Assembly (NCBI GenBank): GCA_029564595.1
Contig: JAKQPS010000022.1
Location: forward strand, 1-29,658
DNA from: a bacterium
GTDB taxonomy: Bacteria; UBP15; UBA6099
Direction: 5' to 3'
DNA: 29,658 nt
The position numbers and the translations under genes were made by a program. Shown here in pieces: positions 8,043 through 16,920 of this stretch. The stretch's first letter is position 1. Every line of letters starts with the position of its first letter. The notes under the pieces are model-generated. The model was not told the DNA's origin, did no database searches, and saw only the letters and a list, made by a program, of their open reading frames with translations.

Positions 8043-8856
8043 CAATGTCCGCGTCGGAGCCTCCGGCTTCAGCTTCAAGGACTGGCGCGGCCCTTTCTAC
8101 CCGGAATCCATCTCCGCGTCCCGGATGCTCGAGTATTACTCCGGCTTCTTCGACGTGGTGGAAATCAATTCCTCGTATTACAGGATGCCGACGGCGCGGA
8201 TGTTCGCCGGGATGGTTCGCGCCACCGACCCGGATTTCGGCTTCGTCGTCAAGCTTCACGCGTCTATGACGCACGGCCGCGACGGCTCGGCGTTCCCCTT
8301 TGCCGACTTTGCGCAAGCCCTGCGCCCGCTTGAGGAAAGCGGCAGGCTTCTCGGCCTGCTGGCCCAGTTCCCGTACGAGTTCCGACGCTCGGACGACAAC
8401 CTTTCATACCTGCGCCTCGCTAGAAGCAGGCTGGAAAGATTTCCCTTTTTCGCCGAGTTCAGGCATGATTCATGGCTGGAGCCGGACACGTTCGAGGAGT
8501 TGAGAGAGATGCGGGCGGGATGGTGCTGCGTTGACGAACCGCAACTAAAGGGGCTGATGCCCCCGGTCGCCGAGGCCACCGCTCCCGCCGCCTACGTCCG
8601 CTTCCACGGCCGCAACTCCGCCGACTGGTGGACTCCGCGCCCCGGCTCGGACAGGTATCTGTACGACTATTCCGAGCGGGAACTGCTCGAATGGGTCCCT
8701 AAGATTGAGTCGCTTTCGGCGCGGTGTGAAAGCGTGCTCATGTTCTTCAACAACTGCCACTTCGGCAACGCGCCGAAGAACGCTATAGAAATGAAAAAAC
8801 TGCTCGGACTCCCCGCGGCTAGAGCGCGCAGGGGCGGAGAGCTTGAATTCGATTGA
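8029..8856 (+). CDS. DUF72 (YecE family) TIM-barrel protein
   Basis: 275 residues starting at GTG 8029, with AAAGG about 8 nt upstream and a 14-bp overlap with pcm. The family hallmarks are visible: VGASGFSFKDWRGPFYPE at the N-terminus, VVEINSSYYRMP, FGFVVKLHASMTH, FFAEFRHDSW, VRFHGRNSADWW, and a C-terminal FFNNCHFGNAPKNA. DUF72 proteins adopt a TIM-barrel fold; their reaction is not established, and nothing here adds a substrate. The stop overlaps the possible TTG start of mfd, so pcm, this gene and mfd are packed as one unit. Confidence 0.93.
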   Translation: MAVSDNVRVGASGFSFKDWRGPFYPESISASRMLEYYSGFFDVVEINSSYYRMPTARMFAGMVRATDPDFGFVVKLHASMTHGRDGSAFPFADFAQALRPLEESGRLLGLLAQFPYEFRRSDDNLSYLRLARSRLERFPFFAEFRHDSWLEPDTFEELREMRAGWCCVDEPQLKGLMPPVAEATAPAAYVRFHGRNSADWWTPRPGSDRYLYDYSERELLEWVPKIESLSARCESVLMFFNNCHFGNAPKNAIEMKKLLGLPAARARRGGELEFD

Positions 8857-11800
8857 GGGCTGTTTCCGCCGTGAGCCTGCTGGACAGATTCAGAGAAAAC
8901 GATAGCGTGTCTCGCGCTCTGACAGAGGCGTCGAGAGGCGCGGGGGCCTCCGTTTCTCCGCTAGACGGCGTCGCGCTCCTGCTGTTCTGCGCCGCGCTCG
9001 CGGACGACTGCGGCGGCGATATCGCAACGACGCTGCCGGACGAGGACTCGGTGGCCCTTTTCGAGCGCGACATGTCCGGCCTTCTCGAACAGTCCGGCCT
9101 TGAGGGCCGCTGGGACATCGTCGCTTTTCCGGACTACGATGTGTGCGAGATAGACACCGCGCCGGACTCTCTGCGCCGCCGCCGCGCGGCCCGCGTCAGG
9201 GCATTGCGCGCTATCTACGCCCCTCGCCTGAACGGGCCGCGCCTGTGGCTCGTTTCCACGGAAGACGCGCTGCGGCGGAAAACCATGCCCGCCGCCCGGT
9301 TCGCCGAACTGACCGCCGTGTTGCGGGAAGGCGACTCGTGGCCGATGGAGGAACTTGTCGGCGCGCTCGTCGCCGCCGGCTATCAGCGCCGCCGCTCCGT
9401 CGAGCGAGAGGGCGAGTTCTGCGTCCGCGGCGGCGTCATCGACATCGCCCCGGCTCAGGGCGACTCCCCAGTCAGACTCGAAATGTCCGGCAACGCCATC
9501 GAGGAAATCCGCTCCCTCAACATGGAGACGCTTCGTTCCGGCGAACGGCTCCGCGAAGCGACCGCCTGCCCGTGCCACGAGATGGAGCCTGCCGGCGAGG
9601 ACGCCTCTTTCGACTCCCTCCGCCGCGACCACCGCGCGCTCGCCGAGCGCCGCGCGTTCTTCGACGCCTCCATCCTCTACCCCGAAACTTTCGGATGCCT
9701 ACGCGGGCCGGCGCGCCCGGACGCCTTCTCTATCCTCATGCGGGTGGACGCCCGCCGCGCCGCTGATGAAACCCGCCGCCGCCGCGAGGTCGCTTCCGTG
9801 TGGCTGCAACGCAACGAATTTACGGACACAGAGGAAATGGCCGCCGGGTTATACGAAGCGGACGGAGGAACCATATCGCTTCCGTCAGTCTCTCTCGACC
9901 CCCCCGGCGCGCCCGCCACAGGATTGCGGCTTCCTCTTAGCCCGCTGCCTCCGTTGCCAATCAGTCTCTCCGATATCGCCGCTCGCATCCGCGAGGAATC
10001 CGGTCGCGCGGACGTCTTCGTCATCTCAAAATACAGGGACAGGCTAGAACGATACCTCGAAGACGAAGGGATAACGTCCGCCAACGTGATGAGCGGCGAC
10101 CTCAGAGGCGGGTTTTCCATAGCGGGCGAGATGTCAGCCTTCACCGACGCCGAGATGTTCAGGCGCGCGCCCGCTGCTAAAAAACGCGCCGCCAGACCCT
10201 CCCGACCCAAAGACCGCGCCCCCATCCTCGCCCCGGAGGACATCAAGGAGGGCGACTACGTCGTCCACGTCGATCACGGCATCGGCCTGTACGCAGGCAT
10301 CTGCCGCCGCCAGCTCGGCGACGGCCACGGCAAGGATTTTTTCAGAATCAAATACGCGCGCGGCGACGAATTGTTCGTCCCCGTCGAACAAATAGGACGC
10401 ATCGAAAAATACGTAGGCGGCGAGGCCGCTCTACCCCGCGTCTACCCGCTTCACTCCGGGCGCTGGGAGGCCGTCAAGCGCAGGGTGCGCAAGAAAGTCG
10501 AGGAACTCGCCGCACAGCTTTTCCGCCTGTACTCCGAACGCGAGAATGCTCCCGGCCACGCATTCTCAGGCGACAATATCTTCATACGCGAACTGGCGGC
10601 TTCGTTCCCATTCGAGGAAACAGCCGACCAGCAGCGCGCCATCGAGGAGACTTTCAAGGACATGGAGCGCTCCGCCCCTATGGACAGGCTGGTGTACGGC
10701 GACGTCGGGTACGGCAAAACCGAGGTAGCCGTCCGCGCCGCGTTCAAGGCCGCGCTCGATAAAAAACAGGTCGCCATCCTCGCCCCCACCACCATCCTCG
10801 CGCACCAGCACGCCGAAACTTTCCGCGAGCGCCTCTCGCGTTTCCCCGTCTCCGTCGAGGTCATCTCAAGATTCAGGTCCGCAAAAGAGCAGAAAGACAT
10901 CCTCAAGCGGCTCGCCGCCGGGGAAATCGACATCGTCATCGGCACTCACAGGCTGCTTTCCAAAGACGTCCTCTTCAAGGACGCCGGGCTTCTGATAATC
11001 GACGAGGAACAGCGCTTCGGCGTCAAACACAAAGAGGCGCTCAAAATGCTGAAAAGCAACGTTGACGCGCTCACCCTCACTGCCACCCCCATCCCCCGCA
11101 CCCTCAACATGTCAATGATCGGCCTGCGCGACATGAGCGTCATCGAGACCCCGCCCGAAGACCGCAAGGCCGCTCTCACTTTCGTCGAGGAATGGAACCG
11201 CGACTCCCTCTATGTCGCCGTCGGGCGCGAACTGGCGCGCCGCGGCCAAGTTTACTTTGTGCACAACAACATCGAGACCATCTCCTCCGTCAAGGCTCTC
11301 CTCGACGAGATGTTCCCCGACGCGCGGACTGTCGTATGCCACGGCAAAATGCCCGAAAAACAAATCGAATCAACAATGATAAGCTTCTACAACAATGAGC
11401 ACGACATCCTAGTCAGCACCACTATCATAGAAAACGGACTCGACATACCCAACGTCAACACGCTCGTCGTCAACGCCGCCGAAAACTTCGGGCTGTCGCA
11501 GTTGTACCAGTTGCGGGGGCGCGTAGGCAGGTCGTACAAACAGGCATACGCTTACTTTTTCCACTCGCCCGCCGAGGCGCTAAGCGGCAAAGCCCGCGCC
11601 CGCCTCGACGCAATCCGCGAGTTCGCCGAACTCGGCTCCGGCTTCAGGCTCGCCATGAAAGACCTCGAACTTCGCGGCGCAGGCAGCCTCCTCGGCGGCG
11701 AACAACACGGCTTCATCACCGAGGTCGGCTTCAACCTATACTGCCAGATGCTCGCGGAAAGCGTCGATAAATTTAAGGGCCTTCCCTCTCTTCGCCCCTC

Positions 11801-12281
11801 TCCCGTCGAAGTCGAACTCGCCGCCGATTCGTTCATCCCTGAAGACTACGTCGAAGACCCCGCCCAACGCGCGGCCTTTTACAAAAAGATTTCTTCATGC
11901 TCCTCGACGGACGCGCTCGATGAGGTCCTCGAAGAAATTATCGAAAGCTGCGGCCCAGCCCCGGCCCCTCTCGCAAACTTCTTCGCCCAATCCAAAATCC
12001 GGCTCATCGCACCGGATATCGGCGTGGACCGCGTGAAAACATACGCCTCCGGCGGCCTCACCGACATCACTTTCAGCGACGACGCCTCGTTCAAAAAATT
12101 CCGCGAGGCCCCTTACCCTTCGGATATGTCGATTGAAGTCGTTTATCTCCCCGACCGCGTCCGCCTCATGCACGAAAATTTCCGCCCCTCCCACGCGATT
12201 CGCGAGATTATGAATTATATTATCACTGTGAAACTCGCCGCCGACCAAGAAAGAGAAGGGCGCGAAGGGCTCGCGGACTGA
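8853..12281 (+). CDS. mfd: Transcription-repair coupling factor Mfd
   Basis: An ATP-driven translocase that removes RNA polymerase stalled at DNA lesions and recruits UvrA. It has 1142 residues, close to the E. coli length. Order: a UvrB-like N-terminal module (about 1-350), the RNA-polymerase interaction domain from about 467 (GDYVVHVDHGIGLYAGI to DELFVPVEQIGRIEKY), and the helicase-like motor with Walker A GDVGYGKT at 616-623, DEEQ at 717-720, TATPIPRTLNMSMIG and QLRGRVGR from 886. The C-terminal TRCF (D7) domain starts near 985. The start is unclear: TTG 8853 overlaps the previous stop in a TTGA, while GTG 8871 would drop 6 residues; neither has an ideally spaced ribosome binding site. Confidence 0.97.
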   Translation: MRAVSAVSLLDRFRENDSVSRALTEASRGAGASVSPLDGVALLLFCAALADDCGGDIATTLPDEDSVALFERDMSGLLEQSGLEGRWDIVAFPDYDVCEIDTAPDSLRRRRAARVRALRAIYAPRLNGPRLWLVSTEDALRRKTMPAARFAELTAVLREGDSWPMEELVGALVAAGYQRRRSVEREGEFCVRGGVIDIAPAQGDSPVRLEMSGNAIEEIRSLNMETLRSGERLREATACPCHEMEPAGEDASFDSLRRDHRALAERRAFFDASILYPETFGCLRGPARPDAFSILMRVDARRAADETRRRREVASVWLQRNEFTDTEEMAAGLYEADGGTISLPSVSLDPPGAPATGLRLPLSPLPPLPISLSDIAARIREESGRADVFVISKYRDRLERYLEDEGITSANVMSGDLRGGFSIAGEMSAFTDAEMFRRAPAAKKRAARPSRPKDRAPILAPEDIKEGDYVVHVDHGIGLYAGICRRQLGDGHGKDFFRIKYARGDELFVPVEQIGRIEKYVGGEAALPRVYPLHSGRWEAVKRRVRKKVEELAAQLFRLYSERENAPGHAFSGDNIFIRELAASFPFEETADQQRAIEETFKDMERSAPMDRLVYGDVGYGKTEVAVRAAFKAALDKKQVAILAPTTILAHQHAETFRERLSRFPVSVEVISRFRSAKEQKDILKRLAAGEIDIVIGTHRLLSKDVLFKDAGLLIIDEEQRFGVKHKEALKMLKSNVDALTLTATPIPRTLNMSMIGLRDMSVIETPPEDRKAALTFVEEWNRDSLYVAVGRELARRGQVYFVHNNIETISSVKALLDEMFPDARTVVCHGKMPEKQIESTMISFYNNEHDILVSTTIIENGLDIPNVNTLVVNAAENFGLSQLYQLRGRVGRSYKQAYAYFFHSPAEALSGKARARLDAIREFAELGSGFRLAMKDLELRGAGSLLGGEQHGFITEVGFNLYCQMLAESVDKFKGLPSLRPSPVEVELAADSFIPEDYVEDPAQRAAFYKKISSCSSTDALDEVLEEIIESCGPAPAPLANFFAQSKIRLIAPDIGVDRVKTYASGGLTDITFSDDASFKKFREAPYPSDMSIEVVYLPDRVRLMHENFRPSHAIREIMNYIITVKLAADQEREGREGLAD

Positions 12282-12345
12282 CCGCGTTTAGCCACGCGCT
12301 TTCATTATTCGCGAGATATCAACCCGCTCTCCGGAGGTCTTCTCG

Positions 12346-12945
12346 ATGATGACAAAAAAACAAGTCCGCGAACAGGTATCCGCCGCGCGCGACGCCCTCT
12401 CTCATAGCCGGCTTGCCGCCCTCAGCTCCTCTGTCGAACGCCGCCTGTTCGACTTCCACCCTTTCGCCTCTTGCTCGTTCCCTTTGTTCTTCGTTTCGTT
12501 CCGCAGCGAAATTCTCACCGAAGGCATGATAAAAAAATCCCTCTCCTCCGGCAAACGCGTCGCCGTTCCCGTCACGAAAATCAAAAAGCGCGAGCTTGTT
12601 CCATCGGAACTGAAAGATTTCGACGCCGAACTTGCGGAAGGCGCATACGGCGTCCCGGAGCCTAAACCTGAATTCCTGCGCCCTGTTTCCCCTCTGGAAC
12701 TCGACTTTGTGGCCATGCCCGGACTCGCGTTCGACCGCTCCGGCAACCGCCTCGGCTACGGCGGCGGCTTCTACGACAGATTCGTCTCCCGCCTCCGCCC
12801 CGGCGTCCCCCTCGTCGCTCTAGCTTTCTCTTTTCAGCTTCTCGACTCCGTCCCGACCGGCGAACACGACAGAAAAATCGACGCCATCGTCACCGACTCC
12901 GAAACCATAGTCTTCAACCCCGGCATTAGCGTTTTTAGGAAATAA
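12346..12945 (+). CDS. 5-formyltetrahydrofolate cyclo-ligase
   Basis: ATP-dependent conversion of 5-formyl-THF to 5,10-methenyl-THF, returning a folate dead-end product to one-carbon metabolism (the fau/ygfA/MTHFS family). 199 residues. The nucleotide- and folate-binding signature GLAFDRSGNRLGYGGGFYD sits at about 126-144, preceded by VAMPG, and the N-terminal KKQVREQVSAARDAL region has the usual basic ATP-binding character. A strong GGAGG lies 8 nt before ATG 12346; the adjacent ATG 12349 is equally possible. It follows mfd by 64 bp and is probably the last gene of this plus-strand run, convergent with the cytochrome gene. Confidence 0.95.
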   Translation: MMTKKQVREQVSAARDALSHSRLAALSSSVERRLFDFHPFASCSFPLFFVSFRSEILTEGMIKKSLSSGKRVAVPVTKIKKRELVPSELKDFDAELAEGAYGVPEPKPEFLRPVSPLELDFVAMPGLAFDRSGNRLGYGGGFYDRFVSRLRPGVPLVALAFSFQLLDSVPTGEHDRKIDAIVTDSETIVFNPGISVFRK

Positions 12946-13045
12946 AAACGGTTTTCCCCGCGCAGATGCGCATTCGATCGCGGCAACTGACACATATTGC
13001 GCATCAGCTATATACAAACAAAAATAAAAAGCTTTGGAAAGGGGT

Positions 13046-13093
13046 TTGGGGGACAACCCTTTTCAAAGGGTTTCCCCCAACCGCCGCAGGCGG
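13046..13093. repeat. Intergenic hairpin plus GC-rich tail (same architecture as left-edge repeats)
   Basis: Arms 13046-13062 and 13065-13080 pair with a single bulged base around a TTC centre, then 13081-13093 forms a small CCGCC/GGCGG hairpin. The layout (long hairpin with a TTTTCAAA centre, then CCGCCGnAGGCG) matches 78-123 and 361-406, although the arm sequences differ. It lies between two convergent genes and could act as a bidirectional terminator. It may also belong to an interspersed palindromic repeat family. Confidence 0.65.
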
Positions 13094-13144
13094 CAGCCAT
13101 TCTTTGTTTTCCTTGTTTGCTCTTTCCTTATCCTTCTTTTCTTC

Positions 13145-14317
13145 CTACGATTTGATCGCCAAAGACACGCCGGACGCGATGCTGAAAAGATAAATTATTG
13201 TCGCTGAAATAGTTGCCGCAAAATGAAGATGTTTCATGCCCGCAGGCGCTTTTCCACGAGCGAGGCGAAGACCCGCGATTCCACCGATAAGGTACAGAGA
13301 CGCCACCGCCGCGCCCGCGATAAAATGCGGGCCGGGAGCGCCGAACCCGTCCAGAGCGTAGAAAAGCAGCCCTCCGCCAAATCCGGCAAGCGTTATCACA
13401 ACATACAGCTTCCCTCTGAATACATGCTTTTTCCAATCAAACTTAAAAGAGGCCGCCGCAGTTTTGTATCTACGCTTAACCCCTGTCGCCGTCATGTAGA
13501 TTCCCAGCAAGAGAAAAGAAACGAACATCGCCGCCCCGTGCGAAACCTTCATCGCTTTGGGCGCGCCTCCGCCCCCCGTGAAACCTGCCGCCGCTGCCGC
13601 CCCGGCGTCCTCCCGCTCCCCTTCGCTTTTCTTTTCAGACTCCTTTTTTTCCACCTCTTCCACCGCCGCGCCGACCGCTTTGAGGTCCTCTCCGGACAAC
13701 AATTTCTTTATCCGCGCCGACTCCGCGTCAGTTATGAATCCGGGATTCTTCGCCCTCATCCTATCGATCACAGCCGACCGCTTTTCAGCAGTCTTGCCCG
13801 GAAAATAATCAACCGCCTTTTTCCACCCGTGGCACGACCCGCATTTATCCCTGAACAGCCTGACATCCTCCGGCGCAAACGCTACCGCCTCAGTCGCTTT
13901 CTTCTCAGCCGCGTCGCCCGTTTTTTCCTTCGAGGTCTTCGTCTTTGCTGTTGATGATTTGCTTGGCGAAGGCTCGGCTCCTGTCTTTTTATCAAGAGTT
14001 TCAACCGCCGCGCCGACCGCCTTCAGGCTATCTCCGGACAACAATTTCTTTATCCGCGCCGACTCCGCGTCCGTTATAAATCCGGGCTTTTTCGCCCTCA
14101 TCCTCTCGATCACAGCCGACCGCTTTTCAGCAGTCTTGCCCGGAAAATAATCAACCGCCTTTTTCCACCCGTGGCACGACCCGCATTTGTCCCTGAACAG
14201 CCTGACATCCTCCGGCGCAAACGGCGACGGCTCAGGAGCGGCGGCAGACCCCGCCGCAAACGATACTAAGACCGCCCCGATAATAAAACACAATAATCCG
14301 ATTACCGTCTTTTTCAT
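13145..14317 (-). CDS. Exported protein with tandem c-type heme domains fused to a b561-like membrane domain
   Basis: 390 residues. A signal/anchor segment (about 1-27) precedes two near-identical single-heme c domains. Heme sites are CGSCH at 45-49 and CGSCH at 159-163, and Met73 and Met187 (in RMRAK) are likely distal ligands. A Lys/Glu/Ser-rich linker joins them. A second charged and Ala/Gly-rich linker (about 220-255) leads to four membrane helices (about 260-280, 300-321, 331-351, 364-388) with His260, His298, His331, His363 and His365 as possible b-heme ligands. This resembles cytochrome b561/DUF4079-type domains. The inferred role is electron transfer between membrane quinol or b-heme and periplasmic partners; donor and acceptor are unknown. 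A GGAGG lies about 7 nt before ATG 14317. It is downstream of the sensor kinase/regulator pair on the same strand. Confidence 0.85.
   Translation of the reverse strand: MKKTVIGLLCFIIGAVLVSFAAGSAAAPEPSPFAPEDVRLFRDKCGSCHGWKKAVDYFPGKTAEKRSAVIERMRAKKPGFITDAESARIKKLLSGDSLKAVGAAVETLDKKTGAEPSPSKSSTAKTKTSKEKTGDAAEKKATEAVAFAPEDVRLFRDKCGSCHGWKKAVDYFPGKTAEKRSAVIDRMRAKNPGFITDAESARIKKLLSGEDLKAVGAAVEEVEKKESEKKSEGEREDAGAAAAAGFTGGGGAPKAMKVSHGAAMFVSFLLLGIYMTATGVKRRYKTAAASFKFDWKKHVFRGKLYVVITLAGFGGGLLFYALDGFGAPGPHFIAGAAVASLYLIGGIAGLRLARGKAPAGMKHLHFAATISATIIYLFSIASGVSLAIKS
13662..13881 (-). repeat. Internal direct repeat encoding the second heme c domain
   Basis: Aligns without gaps to 14004-14223 (offset 342 bp, 114 codons). 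By hand count about 11 mismatches lie in 220 bp, five of them in the first 29 bp, so the heme-coding core is nearly identical at the DNA level. This points to recent duplication or ongoing gene conversion within the cytochrome gene. Confidence 0.9.
14004..14223 (-). repeat. Internal direct repeat encoding the first heme c domain
   Basis: Partner of 13662-13881. It covers the CGSCH heme site, the GWKKAVDYFPGKTAEKRSAV segment and the distal Met region of the N-terminal c domain. Synonymous sites as well as protein sequence are conserved between the copies. Confidence 0.9.
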
Positions 14318-14540
14318 GCCGAACCTCCATGTTAATCGAAAGATATCGCCATACGCGACGCCTTACCGCCAAACAAACGCGCGAAAGCTTTTGTTCCCAG
14401 CCTCGAAAACCAAACGGTATTCTCCTCGACGAAGGCGGCGCCAATGGGGCGCCATCTCAGCGAACGACGCATGGCAATTTAAGAAATCAGCCGCGCTGCT
14501 CTGGGGTTGGAATATTCGCTCAAGCTGTGTTGCCGTAACG

Positions 14541-15194
14541 TTATTTTACGATTCCTTGTTTCCAAGCGAACACGGCCGCTTTGGTCCTGTCCTCAAGTTG
14601 AAGCTTGCTCAGAATGTTTCCGACGTGGGATTTCACCGTTTTTTCGCTGATGCCGAGAGAGCCTGCGATTTCCGAGTTTGACATGCCGTCCGCGATAAGT
14701 TTAAGCACTTCCAGTTCCCTTGCGGTAAGATCGGACGCCGGGTCTGACATGTCTCTTGAGCCGTTTATGACAGCCAGCACCTTGGCGGCGATGCGCGGGT
14801 GCAGGTTGACTTCCCCGCGCGCGGCGCGGCGCACCGCCGACACCAGCTCGTCGGGCGAAATGTCTTTCAGCAGATATGATTTCGCGCCGGCTCTTATCGC
14901 GTGAACGATGTGTTCGTCTTCATGATAGGATGTCAGTATTATTATATGTGTTCTGGGGCTGATATCCCGAATCCGGCGCGCCGCTTCCACCCCGCCCATC
15001 ACCGGCATGATAAGGTCGAGCAGCGCAATGTCGGGCGCGAACTCCGCGCACATCTTGACCGCGCTTTCCCCCTCGGACGCTTCCCCCACCACCTCGATGT
15101 CGGGTTGCGCTTCGAGGAACCCTCTTATTGCGCGCCGCACCAGCGTGTGGTCCTCAACGATCAGCGCCGTGATTTTGTTTTCCGTCTCCGTCAT
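14541..15194 (-). CDS. NarL/LuxR-type response regulator
   Basis: 217 residues. The receiver domain (about 8-125) has the acidic pair Glu14-Asp15, the phosphoacceptor Asp60 in DIALLDLIMP, Thr88 and Lys110. The LuxR helix-turn-helix (about 155-212) reads LTARELEVLKLIADGMSNSE and IAGSLGISEKTVKSHVGNIL. It is a DNA-binding transcription regulator activated by phosphorylation, most likely by the kinase encoded 29 bp upstream. ATG 15194 was chosen because GGAGG lies 7 nt before it and the receiver fold begins right after; a longer in-frame extension to 15380 runs into the kinase gene and looks non-coding. Targets are unknown. The cytochrome gene downstream and the secreted-protein gene divergent from the kinase are obvious candidates. 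Confidence 0.95.
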   Translation of the reverse strand: MTETENKITALIVEDHTLVRRAIRGFLEAQPDIEVVGEASEGESAVKMCAEFAPDIALLDLIMPVMGGVEAARRIRDISPRTHIIILTSYHEDEHIVHAIRAGAKSYLLKDISPDELVSAVRRAARGEVNLHPRIAAKVLAVINGSRDMSDPASDLTARELEVLKLIADGMSNSEIAGSLGISEKTVKSHVGNILSKLQLEDRTKAAVFAWKQGIVK

Positions 15195-15223
15195 TTTCGC
15201 CTCCGCCGCCCGCCGGCGTTTGA

Positions 15224-16699
15224 TTATTCTCCGCCTTGCTTTTCGCTCGAATAAAAACTTCCTCGAATGACGAACCCGCCGCCCGGCTCTGACTCCGTTT
15301 CGACTCGTCCGCCGCCAAGAGACTCGATCCTTTCGCGCATTATCCCCAGCCCCCGGCCCGCGCCTTCCGTGGTTGCGCATCCGCGCCCGTCGTCCCTTGC
15401 CTCAAACTCAAAATATCCGGCCCCTCGAACTGAAAGCCTGATGTCGGCGCGCGTCGCCCGGCCATGCCTTGACGAGTTCGCCAGCGCTTCCGACACCGCG
15501 TGATACACCGCTCTGGCCGCCATCGGCTCAGGCTTGAAACCTTCGTCGATTTCCAGCCGCGTCGTCATGCCGCTTCGCAACTCCCACTCCGCCGCAAGCT
15601 CGCGCAACGCCTCGCCCAAATCTCCGAGTTCCGGCCCGGACGGCGCAATCTCGCGAATGATATCGGCAAGATCCTTCTGCGTTTTTATCAACAACTTCTC
15701 GATATCGGCCAATTCTTCGCCCTCTCCGCCGCATTCGACTCCCCGCCTCGCCCTGAACGCCGCAAGACTCATCGACGCCGCGAACACCTGCTGCTTCACC
15801 GTGTCGTGAAGCTCTCCCATGATTCTGTTTCGCTCCTCCGCCGCCGCAAGCTTCTGCCTCACCCTCATCAGTTTCCTCAGCGATTCGGCCATCGAATTGA
15901 GCTTCCTCGCCAACTCTCCGATCTCGTCTTTTCGTTGGTCTCTAATCGCCGCCTCGAATTCGCCCTTGCTCCATGCCTCGGCGACTCCGCCCACCGTGTT
16001 CAACCGCCTTATCAACCCGCGAGAGCTGATGTAGCCGAAAAGCACCCCCACGACGCCAGCGAACACGGCGGCCGCGCCGGATGTCGCCGCCACAAAGTTC
16101 AACATTCCATGCGCGAATTTCAGCGGGTTCACCAGCCTGTCTCCCCGCACGAATAGAACTCCCAGCAACCGGCCTTTCGAGTCTCGAATCGGAGCGGCTC
16201 CGGCAACGATTGTTCCATGCGAAATTATGTCTTCGGCGGCAATCTCGCGCCCCTTTAGCGCCTCTTGCAGCTTCTCCGCTTCGGCCTTGTTGAGACTTCT
16301 GCGCGCATCCTCGCCGATCTTCCATTTGTCGCCGGGGTATCCGGCTATGATCTTTCCATCCAAACCCACGACCGCCGCTTCGCTCCTGTCTTTTCCATAC
16401 ATATATATGCCGACAGACATGTTGCCGTTTTCGCCCGCGCCAACCCCGAACTCGCGTTCAAGATAAAATCCCAGAGTAGCCGAACTGCTTTCCATCTGAA
16501 GCCCGGCCTTAGCCGCTCGCTCAGCAGCGTCTTTCGCTATCCTTTGCGGCATGAACCCCGGACTGAACACCACATAGGCCAAAACCGCTATCAGCGCCAA
16601 CTCGACTGCCACAAACGCCGCGACCGACACCGCCATGTATGAAAATGCCAGCCTGAATTGAAGTCTTCTGAATATCGGCGGCTGATCCGCTCTTTTCAT
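15224..16699 (-). CDS. NarX-type membrane sensor histidine kinase
   Basis: 491 residues. TM1 is at about 17-47; a periplasmic sensor region at about 48-195 has a Cache-like look (VVGLDGKIIAGYPGDKW, GTIVAGAAPIRDSKGRLLGV). TM2 at about 200-224 is followed by a HAMP linker. The HisKA_3 dimerisation/phosphoacceptor region has His298 in ERNRIMGELHDTVKQQ. The HATPase domain has the N-box Asn408 (AVSEALANSSRHG), DDGRG at 436-440 and GRGLGIMRERIESLGG. All kinase motifs look intact. The start ATG 16699 has GGGAGGAG about 10 nt upstream. It is the first gene of a kinase-regulator operon. The signal is unknown; a Cache-like domain would suit a small metabolite. Confidence 0.94.
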   Translation of the reverse strand: MKRADQPPIFRRLQFRLAFSYMAVSVAAFVAVELALIAVLAYVVFSPGFMPQRIAKDAAERAAKAGLQMESSSATLGFYLEREFGVGAGENGNMSVGIYMYGKDRSEAAVVGLDGKIIAGYPGDKWKIGEDARRSLNKAEAEKLQEALKGREIAAEDIISHGTIVAGAAPIRDSKGRLLGVLFVRGDRLVNPLKFAHGMLNFVAATSGAAAVFAGVVGVLFGYISSRGLIRRLNTVGGVAEAWSKGEFEAAIRDQRKDEIGELARKLNSMAESLRKLMRVRQKLAAAEERNRIMGELHDTVKQQVFAASMSLAAFRARRGVECGGEGEELADIEKLLIKTQKDLADIIREIAPSGPELGDLGEALRELAAEWELRSGMTTRLEIDEGFKPEPMAARAVYHAVSEALANSSRHGRATRADIRLSVRGAGYFEFEARDDGRGCATTEGAGRGLGIMRERIESLGGGRVETESEPGGGFVIRGSFYSSEKQGGE

Positions 16700-16920
16700 A
16701 ATCCGGCGCTCCTCCCGCACGTTAATTGTATTTCGTCGCCACAGTCTCCGCAACGGACCTCGGTCTGTGCCGTCTGCGACTTCAGTCTGATATGAAAGAC
16801 AAAAAAAACCGCGCTCCGGCAGTACGAAAAAGCGTTCTACGGGCCGATGCGCGGAGAGAGCCGCGCGCTTAAAATTTATTCAAATTCGCGCGCCGGACGC
16901 GCTGAAAGCGAGGATTTTTT

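Noticed and set aside
12946-13144. 6S RNA next to the cyclo-ligase gene
   Set aside because: 6S RNA neighbours this gene in some bacteria, but only a short repeat hairpin is visible here, not the long bulged rod.
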